A DNA stretch of 35,276 nucleotides from positions 1-35,276 of the forward strand of contig CAJMLH010000018.1 of assembly GCA_905214195.1 (NCBI GenBank), in the 5' to 3' direction. Of the stretch, positions 7,856-16,962 are shown piece after piece. Each line of letters begins with the position of its first letter. Within the stretch, counting starts at the first letter, position 1. The translations under genes and the position numbers were made by a program. Source of the stretch: an uncultured bacterium. GTDB taxonomy: Bacteria > Bacillota > Clostridia > Peptostreptococcales > Anaerovoracaceae. Under the pieces are notes generated by a model. It made no database searches and was not told the origin of the DNA. It saw nothing but the letters and a program-made list of their open reading frames with translations.

Positions 7856-9472
7856 CTATTCTGATGATTTTTTTAGGAATTCCGTTATTTCCTTAAACAC
7901 AGGCATGGCTGTAGCTGAACCTGATATGCCGTCTTGAGCAAGCACAGTGATTGCATATTTTTTACCGTCAGCCTCACAGTAACCGGTAAACCAACAGTTT
8001 CTTTCCATGCCGTCAGCTCCTGCTTCGGCAGTGCCGGTCTTTCCCCACACCGGCATCTGCCAGTCTGAGCTGCCTGTTCCTGTGCTCATAACGCTTTCAA
8101 GCATCTTTTCAATAGCATGCGCTGTCTCGGGTCTTATAATCTGTCTCGCCTGATGTTTGTCCGTATAATCCTCATCATCAATAACTATCTTTGCCGGGAT
8201 TAGCCTGCCTCCTGAGGCAATAATAGATATCATCCTGTTCACTTGCAGAGGAGTTGCAAGTATTTCGCCTTGGCCTATTGCAAGGTTTGTTACATCCCAT
8301 GAGCCGACATCGCCTACATCAGGTATATTACCTTTGCTTTCTTCAGGAAATCCATCAAGTACAGTTTTGCCAAATCCCATCTTCTTGGCTTGTATAACTA
8401 TATTTTCACTTCCTACTTTCTCTGCTAATTGTGCGAAATAACAGTTGCACGATACAGCCATGGCCTCACCCATGTCTATCAAACCGTGTCCGCCCTCAGG
8501 TGCATTGGAGCATCCAAGAGTAATACCATTTACAGATACTGTTCCCTTGCACTCGAAAATTTCTTCTTCACCGCATATATCGTTTTCCATGGCAGCTGCC
8601 GCAGTCACAACCTTAAATACAGAACCCGGAGCATAAGCTCCCTGACTCACTTTGTTAATAAGACAATCTCCACCATCTAAATATGATTCAATATCATTAG
8701 GATTAAACACAGGCAAAGAAGCCCACGCCAAAACTTCTCCTGTGTCGCATCGGCTTACTACTGCCGCACCTGATTTTATATGATTATCCAATGCCCTTTC
8801 ACATATATGTTGCAATCTTCTATCTATTGATGTAACTACCGAGCGGCTGTCCATAATACTGCTTTCGCTGTCATTACCGCTTATTCTCTCTATAACAGGG
8901 GGCAATCCTCTGATTAAATTTCTCCCGGCGTCAACCCTTATCATAAGCCTGCTGCTGTCAGAGCGAAGAACATCCTGATACTTTTTCTCTATCCCTGATA
9001 CGCCAAGCTTTTCATCGTCGTTCAGATATCCTATAAAATGTGCTGCTGTCTGATTATCCGAATACCTTGAAGATGTAGAAAAGACATATGCTTCATATTT
9101 TTTATTAAGTGTTTCCGTTGCTTCATGGTCAAAAGTTTCTGTTCTGTAAACAACATAACTTTGACCCTCTTTTGCAATCTGCTGTCCACCTATGGATTTT
9201 ATAATTTCATCAAGCTGCCCGTTTTTCAGTCGCTTAGGTATTATATAATAATATTGCCTTATGCCTCCTGTAAGTGGTCTTAGGTTTCTGTCAAGAATCA
9301 TTCCCCTCGTATCAAGCCCTCTTACAGCCATCTCATGCTGAGATGCCGCTCCGCTTTCAAAGCGTTCATGACAAAATATCTGTATATATGCCGTCTTTAT
9401 CATCAGTAATAAAGTCAAGACCAAAAAAAGCAAGGCTATTCCTTTCACTCGCTTACCGTTGATATTTTCCAT
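7856..9472 (-). CDS. Class B penicillin-binding protein (transpeptidase)
   Basis: This 538-residue protein has a short cytoplasmic N-terminus, one membrane anchor (about residues 11-31), a dimerisation domain and a transpeptidase domain with SVFK (S284-K287), SCN (S341-N343) and KTG (478-480). It should cross-link peptidoglycan outside the membrane. It is shorter than SpoVD/FtsI-type enzymes and has no PASTA domains; it resembles the PbpA/FtsI-like PBPs of Clostridia. I chose the ATG at 9472 because GGAGG is 7 bases upstream; a start at 9502 has no ribosome-binding site. The GGAGG lies in a hairpin that follows cmk. Whether it serves vegetative growth, division or sporulation cannot be told from sequence, though it faces sigK. 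Confidence 0.88.
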   Translation of the reverse strand: MENINGKRVKGIALLFLVLTLLLMIKTAYIQIFCHERFESGAASQHEMAVRGLDTRGMILDRNLRPLTGGIRQYYYIIPKRLKNGQLDEIIKSIGGQQIAKEGQSYVVYRTETFDHEATETLNKKYEAYVFSTSSRYSDNQTAAHFIGYLNDDEKLGVSGIEKKYQDVLRSDSSRLMIRVDAGRNLIRGLPPVIERISGNDSESSIMDSRSVVTSIDRRLQHICERALDNHIKSGAAVVSRCDTGEVLAWASLPVFNPNDIESYLDGGDCLINKVSQGAYAPGSVFKVVTAAAAMENDICGEEEIFECKGTVSVNGITLGCSNAPEGGHGLIDMGEAMAVSCNCYFAQLAEKVGSENIVIQAKKMGFGKTVLDGFPEESKGNIPDVGDVGSWDVTNLAIGQGEILATPLQVNRMISIIASGGRLIPAKIVIDDEDYTDKHQARQIIRPETAHAIEKMLESVMSTGTGSSDWQMPVWGKTGTAEAGADGMERNCWFTGYCEADGKKYAITVLAQDGISGSATAMPVFKEITEFLKKSSE

Positions 9473-9473
9473 T

Positions 9474-9508
9474 AAAAAACCTCCGATAGTTATATTCTCC
9501 ATCGGAGG
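9474..9508 (-). terminator. Hairpin with U-tract that also holds the PBP ribosome-binding site
   Basis: An 8-bp perfect inverted repeat (CCTCCGAT/ATCGGAGG, 9480-9487 with 9501-9508) has a 13-base loop and is followed on the minus strand by TTTTTT. It looks like an intrinsic terminator after cmk, six bases from the cmk stop. The 3' arm contains the GGAGG of the downstream PBP gene, so folding would also hide that site. Confidence 0.65.
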
Positions 9509-9514
9509 CTGTTA

Positions 9515-10177
9515 TTATGCTCTTATATCCTTTAAAACTTTATCGCATATATAGTCTACTGCTTCATTTACAGTCATATCAGTAGTATCTAAAAGCTCTG
9601 CATCCGGCGCTTTTTTCATAGGGCTTGCTGCTCTTGTAGAGTCTTTTCTGTCTCGTTCCTCTATCTGCCTCAAAACCTCATCATAGCTTACATTTTCACC
9701 TTTTGCCGCCAATTCTTTGTGTCGTCTCTTTGCTCTTTCCTTTGCATCTGCCGTTACAAAGAATTTATATTTTGCCGACGGAAATACTACTTCACATATA
9801 TCTCGTCCATCCATGACAACACTCTTACTTTTGCCCATCTGCTGCTGAATCTCCACCATTTTTTCTCTAACTGCCGGAAACGCTGAGCAGCCGGAAGCGG
9901 CCATAGATACCTCCTGCGTCCTTATAAGACCATTAACCACTTCTCCATCCAGTATTATATCTCCGTTCTTAAAATCTATAACCGTTTCATTAAGCAGCTG
10001 TCTAAGCTGTGCATTATCTTCCATCGCCATGCCAAGCCTAAGCATCTTGAGTCCAAAAGCTCTGTACATAGCTCCGGTATCTATATATTCAATATTTAAT
10101 TTTTGAGCCACGGCCTTTGCAACAGTAGATTTACCTGCACCTCCCGGCCCATCTATAGCAATTTGAAAAATATCCAT
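9515..10177 (-). CDS. cmk: Cytidylate kinase
   Basis: Cmk phosphorylates CMP and dCMP to the diphosphates with ATP in the cytoplasm, feeding pyrimidine nucleotides to RNA, DNA and phospholipid synthesis. The 220-residue protein has the P-loop GPGGAGKST at about residues 9-17, the NMP-binding YIDTGAMYRAF near 36-46 and the DGRDI motif near 121-125, with the RAKRRHKEL lid-like segment. It is full length for the family. Its ATG overlaps the nrdR stop by one base (TAATG), so translation is probably coupled. A hairpin with a U-tract follows. Confidence 0.95.
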   Translation of the reverse strand: MDIFQIAIDGPGGAGKSTVAKAVAQKLNIEYIDTGAMYRAFGLKMLRLGMAMEDNAQLRQLLNETVIDFKNGDIILDGEVVNGLIRTQEVSMAASGCSAFPAVREKMVEIQQQMGKSKSVVMDGRDICEVVFPSAKYKFFVTADAKERAKRRHKELAAKGENVSYDEVLRQIEERDRKDSTRAASPMKKAPDAELLDTTDMTVNEAVDYICDKVLKDIRA

Positions 10178-10689
10178 TATTCCTCTCCGGTTTTTTCTTC
10201 TTTATCTTGCTTAACATTTTTCTCCTCAGACAATATAGCAGGCCCTATAAGCTTTTCAATTTCTTTTATAAAAGTGCTTACATCCGTAAATTGCCTGTAT
10301 ACCGATGCAAACCTCACATAAGCAACTTCATCTACATCCTTGAGGAGATTCATTATCAACTCTCCTATGTTGTAGCTCTCCACTTCCTTTTTCATGGAGT
10401 TACTTATGTTCTTTTCTATTTCGTCTGCTATACCTTCCATCTGAGCCATTGAAACAGGTCGTTTTTCACAGGCTTTTATAATACCGTTGAGTATTTTATT
10501 TCTGTCAAAAGCTTCCCTGCGGCCATCCTTTTTAACTACCATCAACATCGTTTCTTCAACTTTTTCATAAGTAGTAAATCTCCGGCCGCATTCATCACAT
10601 TCTCTTCTTCGTCTTATGGCATGTCCTTCTTCTGTGGGTCTTGAATCTATAACTTTAGTATCAACCTTATCACAATACGGGCACTTCAT
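10177..10689 (-). CDS. nrdR: Transcriptional repressor NrdR
   Basis: NrdR senses ATP/dATP and represses ribonucleotide reductase genes. The N-terminal zinc ribbon is complete (CPYC at 3-6, CDEC at about 31-34), with the characteristic DSRPTEEG and RRRRECDECGRRFTTYE segments. An ATP-cone domain follows at about 49-139. The C-terminus carries an extra charged tail rich in K and E, beyond the usual 150 or so residues. The gene has AGGAGG upstream and lies in a chain ylmC-nrdR-cmk. No nrd genes are in the window, so its targets are elsewhere. Confidence 0.95.
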   Translation of the reverse strand: MKCPYCDKVDTKVIDSRPTEEGHAIRRRRECDECGRRFTTYEKVEETMLMVVKKDGRREAFDRNKILNGIIKACEKRPVSMAQMEGIADEIEKNISNSMKKEVESYNIGELIMNLLKDVDEVAYVRFASVYRQFTDVSTFIKEIEKLIGPAILSEEKNVKQDKEEKTGEE

Positions 10690-10736
10690 AACAGTTACCT
10701 CCTGTGCTTATATTATCGGCTTTGGCTTAGGTATTT

Positions 10737-10979
10737 TCAGAAGCTGTCCAAATCTACAAGGATTACATCATCTCCTACAGTCCTTACTCTCTCCCATTTT
10801 ATTACTGTGTCTCCCTCTCCCTTGGAGAACAATCCCATAAAGCCACGGCTGCCCGGTATAACAATGCCATCTATCGCACCTTTGTCCAAGTCTACTTCAA
10901 TATCATATACAAACCCCAGACTTCTGCCGTCTCCGATATTTATAACCTCTTTATTCTTAAGTTTGTCTGTACTTATCAT
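10737..10979 (-). CDS. YlmC/YmxH family PRC-barrel protein
   Basis: The 80-residue product matches the YlmC/YmxH family of small PRC-barrel proteins that are often sporulation-associated in Firmicutes; the biochemical role is not established. The visible signature is MISTDKLKNKEVINI followed by DGRSLG, then a beta-rich barrel (VYDIEVDLDKGAIDGIVIPG). I placed the start at 10979, where GGGAGG lies 8 bases upstream; a frame start at 11003 has no such site. It is followed 47 bases later by nrdR. Confidence 0.82.
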   Translation of the reverse strand: MISTDKLKNKEVINIGDGRSLGFVYDIEVDLDKGAIDGIVIPGSRGFMGLFSKGEGDTVIKWERVRTVGDDVILVDLDSF

Positions 10980-11040
10980 CCTCGGTACCTCCCATTTAGA
11001 CAAGTATATTCTCCAAGGATAACAAATATTACATCACAGA

Positions 11041-12168
11041 CTATTCTTCGTCAGCTGTTTTCTCATCCTCTGCCGAATCATCATCAGCGCCGATCAGTCT
11101 GTCGTAAATTTTATCAAGCTCTTTTGTCAGAAGCAAGTCTCTATCCAGCTTATATGTCTCGGCATACTTTTCAAGCGACATTCCCGTATATTCTTTGAAT
11201 GCCTCCTCATCCTTAAAGTTTGAAGATGCCAGCATATTTTTCAGATATTCGTCATACTCCTCTTCAGTTACCTTAAGTTCTTCTTTCTTAGCGATTTCAT
11301 ATATTATCATTTCCTGCTTTATCAACTCCTGTGCATAAAGCTCTAACTGCTCGTCATATTCTTCCTCATTCACACCAAGAGTCTCGTTTCTGTAGTCTTC
11401 CCACTCTTTGCCGCTGTTCTTAGCAAGTTCTTTGTAACTCTTGTGCAGCTCTTTTACTTGCTTTTTAAGCTCCTTTTCAGGATATTTGATAACTTCTGTA
11501 TCACTTACTATCTTAGAATAAAGTTCAGACTTAATCTTATAGAGTTCTTCATCATAAGCTTTTTGTTCCAGTTCTTTCGCCACTGCGGCTCTATACTCCT
11601 CCACTGTTTCGTAATCGCTGTTTGCCTTTACGAACTCCTCATTTAGGTCAGGAACATTCTTTACATTCTTGCTTAAAACAGTAACTTTAAAGTTTACATC
11701 TTTACCTGAAAGTTCTTCATTGTTTTTATATGGATCAGGAAACTTAAGGTCAAGAGAAACTTCTTCACCTATAGTTGCTCCGAAAAGACCCTCTTCAAAC
11801 CCGTCTATCATACTTCCCGAACCCAGTTTAAGATCATATCCTTCGGAGTTCATTCCCTCAGGCGAACTTCCGTCGGCAAGTGTTCCTTTAAATTTTACGG
11901 TTACACTGTCTCCGTTATCTACTGTTCCCTCTTTTATTTTGTCAGTAGTCGCTGCTGCTTCCAGTCTTGAAGCAATATCCTTTTGGATATCATCATCTGT
12001 AATTGCTACTTTAGGAACGGCAGTCTCAAATGAATTATAGTCCGGCAGTTTGATATATTCAGACAAATCATATTTGCTGTAAGGCTCAGAACTGCCACAT
12101 CCTGCAAGGAAAATACTCATCCCTGCACACATAGTTAAAATCATCAATGTAGATAAAAATTTCTTCAT
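11041..12168 (-). CDS. Trigger-factor-like lipoprotein with FKBP domain
   Basis: The product has a lipoprotein signal peptide ending in the lipobox FLAGC (lipidated Cys24), so it should be anchored outside the membrane. Next comes a region resembling trigger factor's FKBP-type prolyl isomerase domain (about 85-175, GDSVTVKFKGTLADG and SGSMIDGFEEGLFGA) and a long helical region resembling the trigger factor C-terminal chaperone domain (about 175-350). The ribosome-binding N-terminal domain is absent. I infer a surface foldase, comparable in role to PrsA, for secreted proteins. At 375 residues it is shorter than cytosolic trigger factor (about 430). It lies 25 bases after nupQ and may be read through from the transporter operon. 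Confidence 0.85.
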   Translation of the reverse strand: MKKFLSTLMILTMCAGMSIFLAGCGSSEPYSKYDLSEYIKLPDYNSFETAVPKVAITDDDIQKDIASRLEAAATTDKIKEGTVDNGDSVTVKFKGTLADGSSPEGMNSEGYDLKLGSGSMIDGFEEGLFGATIGEEVSLDLKFPDPYKNNEELSGKDVNFKVTVLSKNVKNVPDLNEEFVKANSDYETVEEYRAAVAKELEQKAYDEELYKIKSELYSKIVSDTEVIKYPEKELKKQVKELHKSYKELAKNSGKEWEDYRNETLGVNEEEYDEQLELYAQELIKQEMIIYEIAKKEELKVTEEEYDEYLKNMLASSNFKDEEAFKEYTGMSLEKYAETYKLDRDLLLTKELDKIYDRLIGADDDSAEDEKTADEE

Positions 12169-12193
12169 GTTTTTTCCCCTTTTATATATTTAA

Positions 12194-13144
12194 TTAAGCA
12201 CTTTCGCTTATTTTCAGCTGATTCTGTGCCCTCTTTTTCTTTTTCTTGCCTGTACTTACTACAACATATATAAGCATCAACACAGTCGCTATGTAAGGCA
12301 GTGTAGATGTTAAATCCGACGGTATTCCTATGCTTTGAAGTCTTAGTCCAAGAGCGTCAAGAAAACCAAACAGCAATGCTGCCAAAAATACTTTAGGAGG
12401 GTTTGCCATTCCGAAAATTACACAGGCAAAAGCTATAAAACCTCTGCTATTGCTCATTCCTTCAGTAAACATTGTCAAATAACCCAAAGATAAGTGGGCT
12501 CCTGCAAATCCACAAAATACTCCGCAAAGTATGCTGGCAAGGAATTTCATCTTTTGAGCACTCACACCTGCCGTCTCCAAAGATTCGGGATGTTCACCCG
12601 CTGCTCTCATCCAAAATCCGTAAGGAGTTCTGTATAAAAAGAACCATGCCATAAATACAAATATCCATGTTATGTAAACAAATATGGAGTTGTCATTAAG
12701 AAGCGGTCCTAAAATCGGTATCTTATCAAGAAAATCAATATGTACCGTCGGCAATGCAACTATGCCTGCATTTGAAAATGTTCCTTTGACTCCGAATATG
12801 GATCTTAGCAGGTATACAGTAAGACCTCCGGCAAATGTATTGAGGGCCATTCCTATAATAAACTCATCGCTCTTGAACTTAACTACAAACAGAGCAAAGA
12901 ACAAGCCTATAAGTATACCGCACAATACAGCAAGGAGAACGCCTGTAGCCGCACTGCTCATAGTGAAGCTAAATGCAACCGCCACAAATGCGCCTATCAA
13001 TATCATACCATCCATTCCGATGTTCATTATTCCGGCCTGTTCAGTCATAAGACCGCCCATCGCCGCCAGAATAACAGGAGTCGCAGTTCTCAAAGTGTTT
13101 TGAAAAAGTCCTATATTAAAAACTTCCAAAAAGCTATCCATCAT
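12194..13144 (-). CDS. nupQ: Nucleoside ABC transporter permease (NupQ type)
   Basis: This 316-residue membrane protein belongs to the BPD_transp_2 permease family of BMP-dependent importers. It has about eight or nine hydrophobic segments, the family-like segment TPVILAAMGGLMTEQAGIMN near residues 20-40 and a central GEHPESLETAGVS loop that would contact the ATPase. It ends in a basic tail (KKKKKRAQ). Its start overlaps the other permease by 4 bases. Together with the ATPase and BMP lipoprotein upstream it forms a complete importer, most like the B. subtilis guanosine transporter NupNOPQ. Confidence 0.88.
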   Translation of the reverse strand: MMDSFLEVFNIGLFQNTLRTATPVILAAMGGLMTEQAGIMNIGMDGMILIGAFVAVAFSFTMSSAATGVLLAVLCGILIGLFFALFVVKFKSDEFIIGMALNTFAGGLTVYLLRSIFGVKGTFSNAGIVALPTVHIDFLDKIPILGPLLNDNSIFVYITWIFVFMAWFFLYRTPYGFWMRAAGEHPESLETAGVSAQKMKFLASILCGVFCGFAGAHLSLGYLTMFTEGMSNSRGFIAFACVIFGMANPPKVFLAALLFGFLDALGLRLQSIGIPSDLTSTLPYIATVLMLIYVVVSTGKKKKKRAQNQLKISESA

Positions 13145-14238
13145 TGCGCCTCCTTTCTGAGTTTCTCTTTTGCTTTCCGCCTTGAAACTTTCTGCGTCAA
13201 AATTTTTGTTATTCCGCTTTCTGCTGCCATCAAGAATATGATTATCGCAAAAATTATATCGGAAATTTCTCCTGAAACACCGGTTGAAAATTCCATCGCA
13301 TTGGCTCCTATATCTATTACTGCGAAAAAGAAGCTCATTATTATTATTCCTATCGGATTATAATTCATTATCATGGCAACGAGCATTCCATCATAATAAA
13401 ATTCATTGCTTATGCTGTCCTGAAATCTGAACTGATATCCATATACCTCAAACATTCCCACAAGTCCGCATATTGCTCCTGATGCAATCATTGACCAAAT
13501 CATTATCTTTTCCTTAGGAAGTCCTGCAAAGAAAGCAAAGCGCTCATTTTCGCCTGTGACTTTCATTTCAAGACCTATGCTTGTTTTCTGCATCAAGTAC
13601 CAACATACAAATGCTATAAATGCACTGTATATGATGGCTGTACTCAAATTGGAGCGAGGTATCATCTGTGCAAATCTAAATGCCTCCGGTATAGCTTCGG
13701 TACCTCCCAAAACACCGTGGTCATCAGTAGCAAGCGGTCCGCTGCTGTTTACAAGGTATGTACACACATAAATTGCTACGGAATTCATCATAATCGTCGT
13801 TATGACTTCGCTTACTTGCAGCTTCACTTTCAGAACCGCCGGTATCCATGCATAAAATCCACCTACCACTATAGCCGAGAGGAATGCGGCAGGTACTGCT
13901 ATCAGCGGCGTAACACCTTGGAGATATACACCTGTCATGGTTGCAGCAAGTCCTCCAAGAAAAAGCTGTCCTTCTCCACCTACATTAAACAGCCCGGCTT
14001 TTGCTCCCACTGTCATTGCAAGACCGGTCAGACACAATGTCAACATTTTAGCCAGCGTATTTCCAAACACTCTTGAAGAGCCAAATACACCATTTAGCAT
14101 AGCGCCGTATCCCTCCAAAGGATTAAATCCTGTAACAGCCATGAGGATTCCGCCTATTATCAGCGCTATGGCAATACTTAAAGCAAGAGAAGTCAGATAT
14201 GTTTTGTTTTTTCTGAGAGAAGTCGTAATCTTATTCAT
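13141..14238 (-). CDS. nupP: Nucleoside ABC transporter permease (NupP type)
   Basis: This is the second membrane subunit of the importer, 365 residues with about nine or ten hydrophobic segments. The segment VGAKAGLFNVGGEGQLFLGG is characteristic of this permease group, and the loop VTGENERFAFFAGLP is the probable ATPase coupling site. It overlaps nupO by 8 bases on one side and nupQ by 4 on the other, so the three genes are translationally coupled. The substrate (nucleosides) is inferred from family and from the nucleoside catabolic genes elsewhere in the window. Confidence 0.88.
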   Translation of the reverse strand: MNKITTSLRKNKTYLTSLALSIAIALIIGGILMAVTGFNPLEGYGAMLNGVFGSSRVFGNTLAKMLTLCLTGLAMTVGAKAGLFNVGGEGQLFLGGLAATMTGVYLQGVTPLIAVPAAFLSAIVVGGFYAWIPAVLKVKLQVSEVITTIMMNSVAIYVCTYLVNSSGPLATDDHGVLGGTEAIPEAFRFAQMIPRSNLSTAIIYSAFIAFVCWYLMQKTSIGLEMKVTGENERFAFFAGLPKEKIMIWSMIASGAICGLVGMFEVYGYQFRFQDSISNEFYYDGMLVAMIMNYNPIGIIIMSFFFAVIDIGANAMEFSTGVSGEISDIIFAIIIFLMAAESGITKILTQKVSRRKAKEKLRKEAQ

Positions 14239-15811
14239 TTACGAAACCTCCCTCCTTAAAACAGGACAAATCTTCTGAAGTCGTTTTTTCTTTGCTTCTG
14301 TCTCCTGTCATATAATAACTTATACCCATTTTATCTATCTCATCAGGTTCAAATTCTCCGGTTATTCTTCCCTCATAGAGTGTTATTATCCTGTCTGACA
14401 ACCGGAACACTTCATCAAGGTCTGCACTTATGAGCAATATGGCACAACCATTATTCCTCTTTTCTATTATCTGTTTATGTATAAACTCTATGGCTCCGAC
14501 ATCTACACCTCTTGTAGGCTGGGAAATAATAAGCACAGGTGTATCAAGAGAAAACTCTCTTGCAACTACCACCTTTTGCATATTGCCACCTGACAATGAG
14601 CCAACCTGAGTATCTATTCCGGCTCCTCTGAGGTCAAATTTTTCAAATAACTCTTTTGCATATCTTGTTATGCTGGACTGGCGAAGATGAAGCCCCCTCA
14701 CTGCAAATTCCTCGGTTTTCTCCTTGCCTATAATCATGTTCTCGGCAATGGTGGACGGCATAGCAACTCCGGTGGAAATTCTGTCCTCGGGAATATGTGC
14801 CAAACCCAGTTTTCTTACTTCCCTTGGATTTTTTCCTGCGGCACTTTGGCCTCCGATATAAAAATCACCCTTTTCAACCTTTCTCATGCCGGCAAGCGCC
14901 TCAGCTAATTCACTCTGTCCGTTGCCCTCTATAGCTGCAATTCCCAATATCTCTCCGGCTCTTACAGAAAGGTTTATTCCATTTACAGCCATAAGTCCTC
15001 TGTTATCTGCAATAAAGAGATTTTTAGCCTCTATAAGTACATCTCCGTAATTTCCCGTCTTTTCTATATTATCAAACAAGACCTCTCTGCCTACCATCAT
15101 GGAAGATAGAATTCTCTCGTTAACATTCTCGGTCTTTTCTACGCCTACCAGCTTACCTCGGCGCATTACTCCTACTCTGTCGGATATGGACATTACCTCA
15201 TAAAGCTTATGAGTTATAATAATTACAGTCATATCCTTTTCTTTAACTATTCTTCTGATTACCACAAACAGTTCTTCCGTCTCCTGAGGAGTCAGAACTG
15301 CCGTAGGTTCGTCAAGTATCAGAATATCGGCTCCCCTGTAAAGGGTTTTAAGGATTTCAACTCTTTGCTGTATTCCTACGCTTGTCTCTCCGACTATGGC
15401 TTTTGGATCTATCTTGAGTCCATATTCCTCAGATAGTGCCATAACCTCTCTTTCAGCCTTTTTAAGGTCATACATAAAGCCCATCTTTTTAGGTTCTTTA
15501 CTTAACACTATATTTTGAGCCACAGTAAAAGAAGGTACCAACATAAAATGCTGATGTACCATTCCCACACCTCTTTCTATAGCTTCCATGGGCTTAAATT
15601 TTTCAAGTTTTTCGCCTTTAACATATACATTCCCGTCTGTGGGTCTGTGAATTCCATACAGTATATTCATCAATGTACTCTTGCCGGCCCCATTTTCACC
15701 TACAAGGGCAAATACTTCTCCCTTTTTTATTTCAAGAGAAACATCATCATTAGCAAGTACTCCCGGAAACTGCATGGATATATTTTCAAATTTTACTATA
15801 GTATCCTGCAA
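14231..15811 (-). CDS. nupO: Nucleoside ABC transporter ATPase (NupO type), TTG start
   Basis: This is a double-cassette ATPase of 526 residues. The first domain has Walker A GENGAGKST at about 38-46 and Walker B DILILDEPTAVLTP; its signature is the atypical SVGIQQRVEI. The second domain has a degenerate Walker A (AIEGNGQSE), the signature LSGGNMQKV and an altered Walker B (VLIISQPTRG). This asymmetry is typical of YufO/NupO and RbsA-like ATPases. The start codon is TTG at 15811, with GAGG 8 bases upstream; the next ATG lies 12 codons in, inside the conserved fold. A hairpin with U-tract separates the gene from the binding-protein gene. Confidence 0.9.
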   Translation of the reverse strand: MQDTIVKFENISMQFPGVLANDDVSLEIKKGEVFALVGENGAGKSTLMNILYGIHRPTDGNVYVKGEKLEKFKPMEAIERGVGMVHQHFMLVPSFTVAQNIVLSKEPKKMGFMYDLKKAEREVMALSEEYGLKIDPKAIVGETSVGIQQRVEILKTLYRGADILILDEPTAVLTPQETEELFVVIRRIVKEKDMTVIIITHKLYEVMSISDRVGVMRRGKLVGVEKTENVNERILSSMMVGREVLFDNIEKTGNYGDVLIEAKNLFIADNRGLMAVNGINLSVRAGEILGIAAIEGNGQSELAEALAGMRKVEKGDFYIGGQSAAGKNPREVRKLGLAHIPEDRISTGVAMPSTIAENMIIGKEKTEEFAVRGLHLRQSSITRYAKELFEKFDLRGAGIDTQVGSLSGGNMQKVVVAREFSLDTPVLIISQPTRGVDVGAIEFIHKQIIEKRNNGCAILLISADLDEVFRLSDRIITLYEGRITGEFEPDEIDKMGISYYMTGDRSKEKTTSEDLSCFKEGGFVNE

Positions 15812-15824
15812 AACTTTTACCTCT

Positions 15825-15859
15825 TATAAAAAACGGCGTAGCGCATTTAACGCTACGCC
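15825..15859 (-). terminator. Intra-operon terminator between nupN and nupO
   Basis: A 9-bp perfect stem (GGCGTAGCG at 15835-15843 with CGCTACGCC at 15851-15859) has a 7-base loop and is followed on the minus strand by GTTTTTTA. It lies between the binding-protein gene and the ATPase gene. Such partial terminators commonly keep the binding protein in excess over membrane subunits. Confidence 0.82.
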
Positions 15860-15902
15860 TAATGTGCGGATTTATTTATTTTCTATAATCTCTTTAGGTG
15901 TA

Positions 15903-16916
15903 TTACTGTCTTGTTGTTGAAACTTTAATTTCACCTGAAACTATCTTGCTCTTTACCTCGTCAGCAGCAGCCTTAAGGTCGTCGCTTACCTGCTGAACCG
16001 AATCTTCATTACCGTAAGCCATTGAAACATAGCCTGTAGCCATATCGGCAGTCCATATTCTTCCACCGTTCCAAGTGTCTTCTTCTATGAGAGCCTTGAT
16101 AGTATCATATATAGAAGTACCTACTTCCTTTTTCATTGAGCATATAATCTGTTCATCATATTCAGGAGCTGATATCTTCTGATCCTGGTCAACACCGATT
16201 ACCTGGAATCCCTTTTCTTTAGCTGCTGCAAATACACCGTTTCCTGTGTTTCCTGCTACTGCAAAGATTACATCAGCACCCTGGCTGTTGAGAGCAAGTG
16301 CACATTCCTTACCTTTTGCCGGATCTTCATAAGTGTTGGCATAATTGGTAACTACTTTTACATCAGGATTTGCATACTTGGCACCCTCTGTATATCCAAC
16401 GAGGAAGTCATTTATAGTATTATTGTCTTCTCCTCCTACTGCTCCTACAACGCCTGTCTTAGACATGCTTGCTGCTATATAGCCGGCTAAGAATGAACCC
16501 TCGTTCTGTGCATACAATATAGAAAGTACATTCGGTAAATCTTCAATTCCCTCTGCCGGATTGTCTACCCATATGAACTTAGTGTCCGGATATTCCTTTG
16601 CAACATCTGATATTTCATAGAATTCCCAGCCTACAGGTACTACTACATCGGATTCTTCTGCAGCTTCCATCATACGCTGTTTGAAATTCTCCTGCTGGCA
16701 CTCAATAGTCTTTACGGTAATTCCATAATCTTCTTTAAGCTTGTCTACTCCCTCTTTGGCTGAATCGTTAAAGGATTTGTCGCCAAATGCCGAAGATACT
16801 ACTACACAAACTGTCAATGCGTCGCCCTCGCCTTCTGTTTTGCTTGAACAGCCTGCCAGTGAAAATGCCGACAGTATAAGCGTCAGGACAAGTAAAAGTG
16901 AAATAATCTTTTTCAT
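15903..16916 (-). CDS. nupN: BMP family nucleoside-binding lipoprotein (NupN/PnrA type)
   Basis: This is the extracellular ligand-binding lipoprotein of the importer. The signal peptide ends in LAGC (Cys23). The mature part shows the BMP/PnrA pattern: FGDKSFNDSAKEG near the start, WVDNPAEG, GAVGGEDN, and VIGVDQDQ late in the protein. PnrA and related proteins bind purine or other nucleosides, which is the likely ligand class here. I chose the ATG at 16916 (337 residues) because GGAGG stands 6 bases upstream; the ATG 12 bases earlier overlaps that site. A clear promoter lies 47 bases upstream. Confidence 0.9.
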   Translation of the reverse strand: MKKIISLLLVLTLILSAFSLAGCSSKTEGEGDALTVCVVVSSAFGDKSFNDSAKEGVDKLKEDYGITVKTIECQQENFKQRMMEAAEESDVVVPVGWEFYEISDVAKEYPDTKFIWVDNPAEGIEDLPNVLSILYAQNEGSFLAGYIAASMSKTGVVGAVGGEDNNTINDFLVGYTEGAKYANPDVKVVTNYANTYEDPAKGKECALALNSQGADVIFAVAGNTGNGVFAAAKEKGFQVIGVDQDQKISAPEYDEQIICSMKKEVGTSIYDTIKALIEEDTWNGGRIWTADMATGYVSMAYGNEDSVQQVSDDLKAAADEVKSKIVSGEIKVSTTRQ

Positions 16917-16962
16917 TTTTTCCTCCATATTTCCATATTAGAAAATAAATCAATGCGTAATA

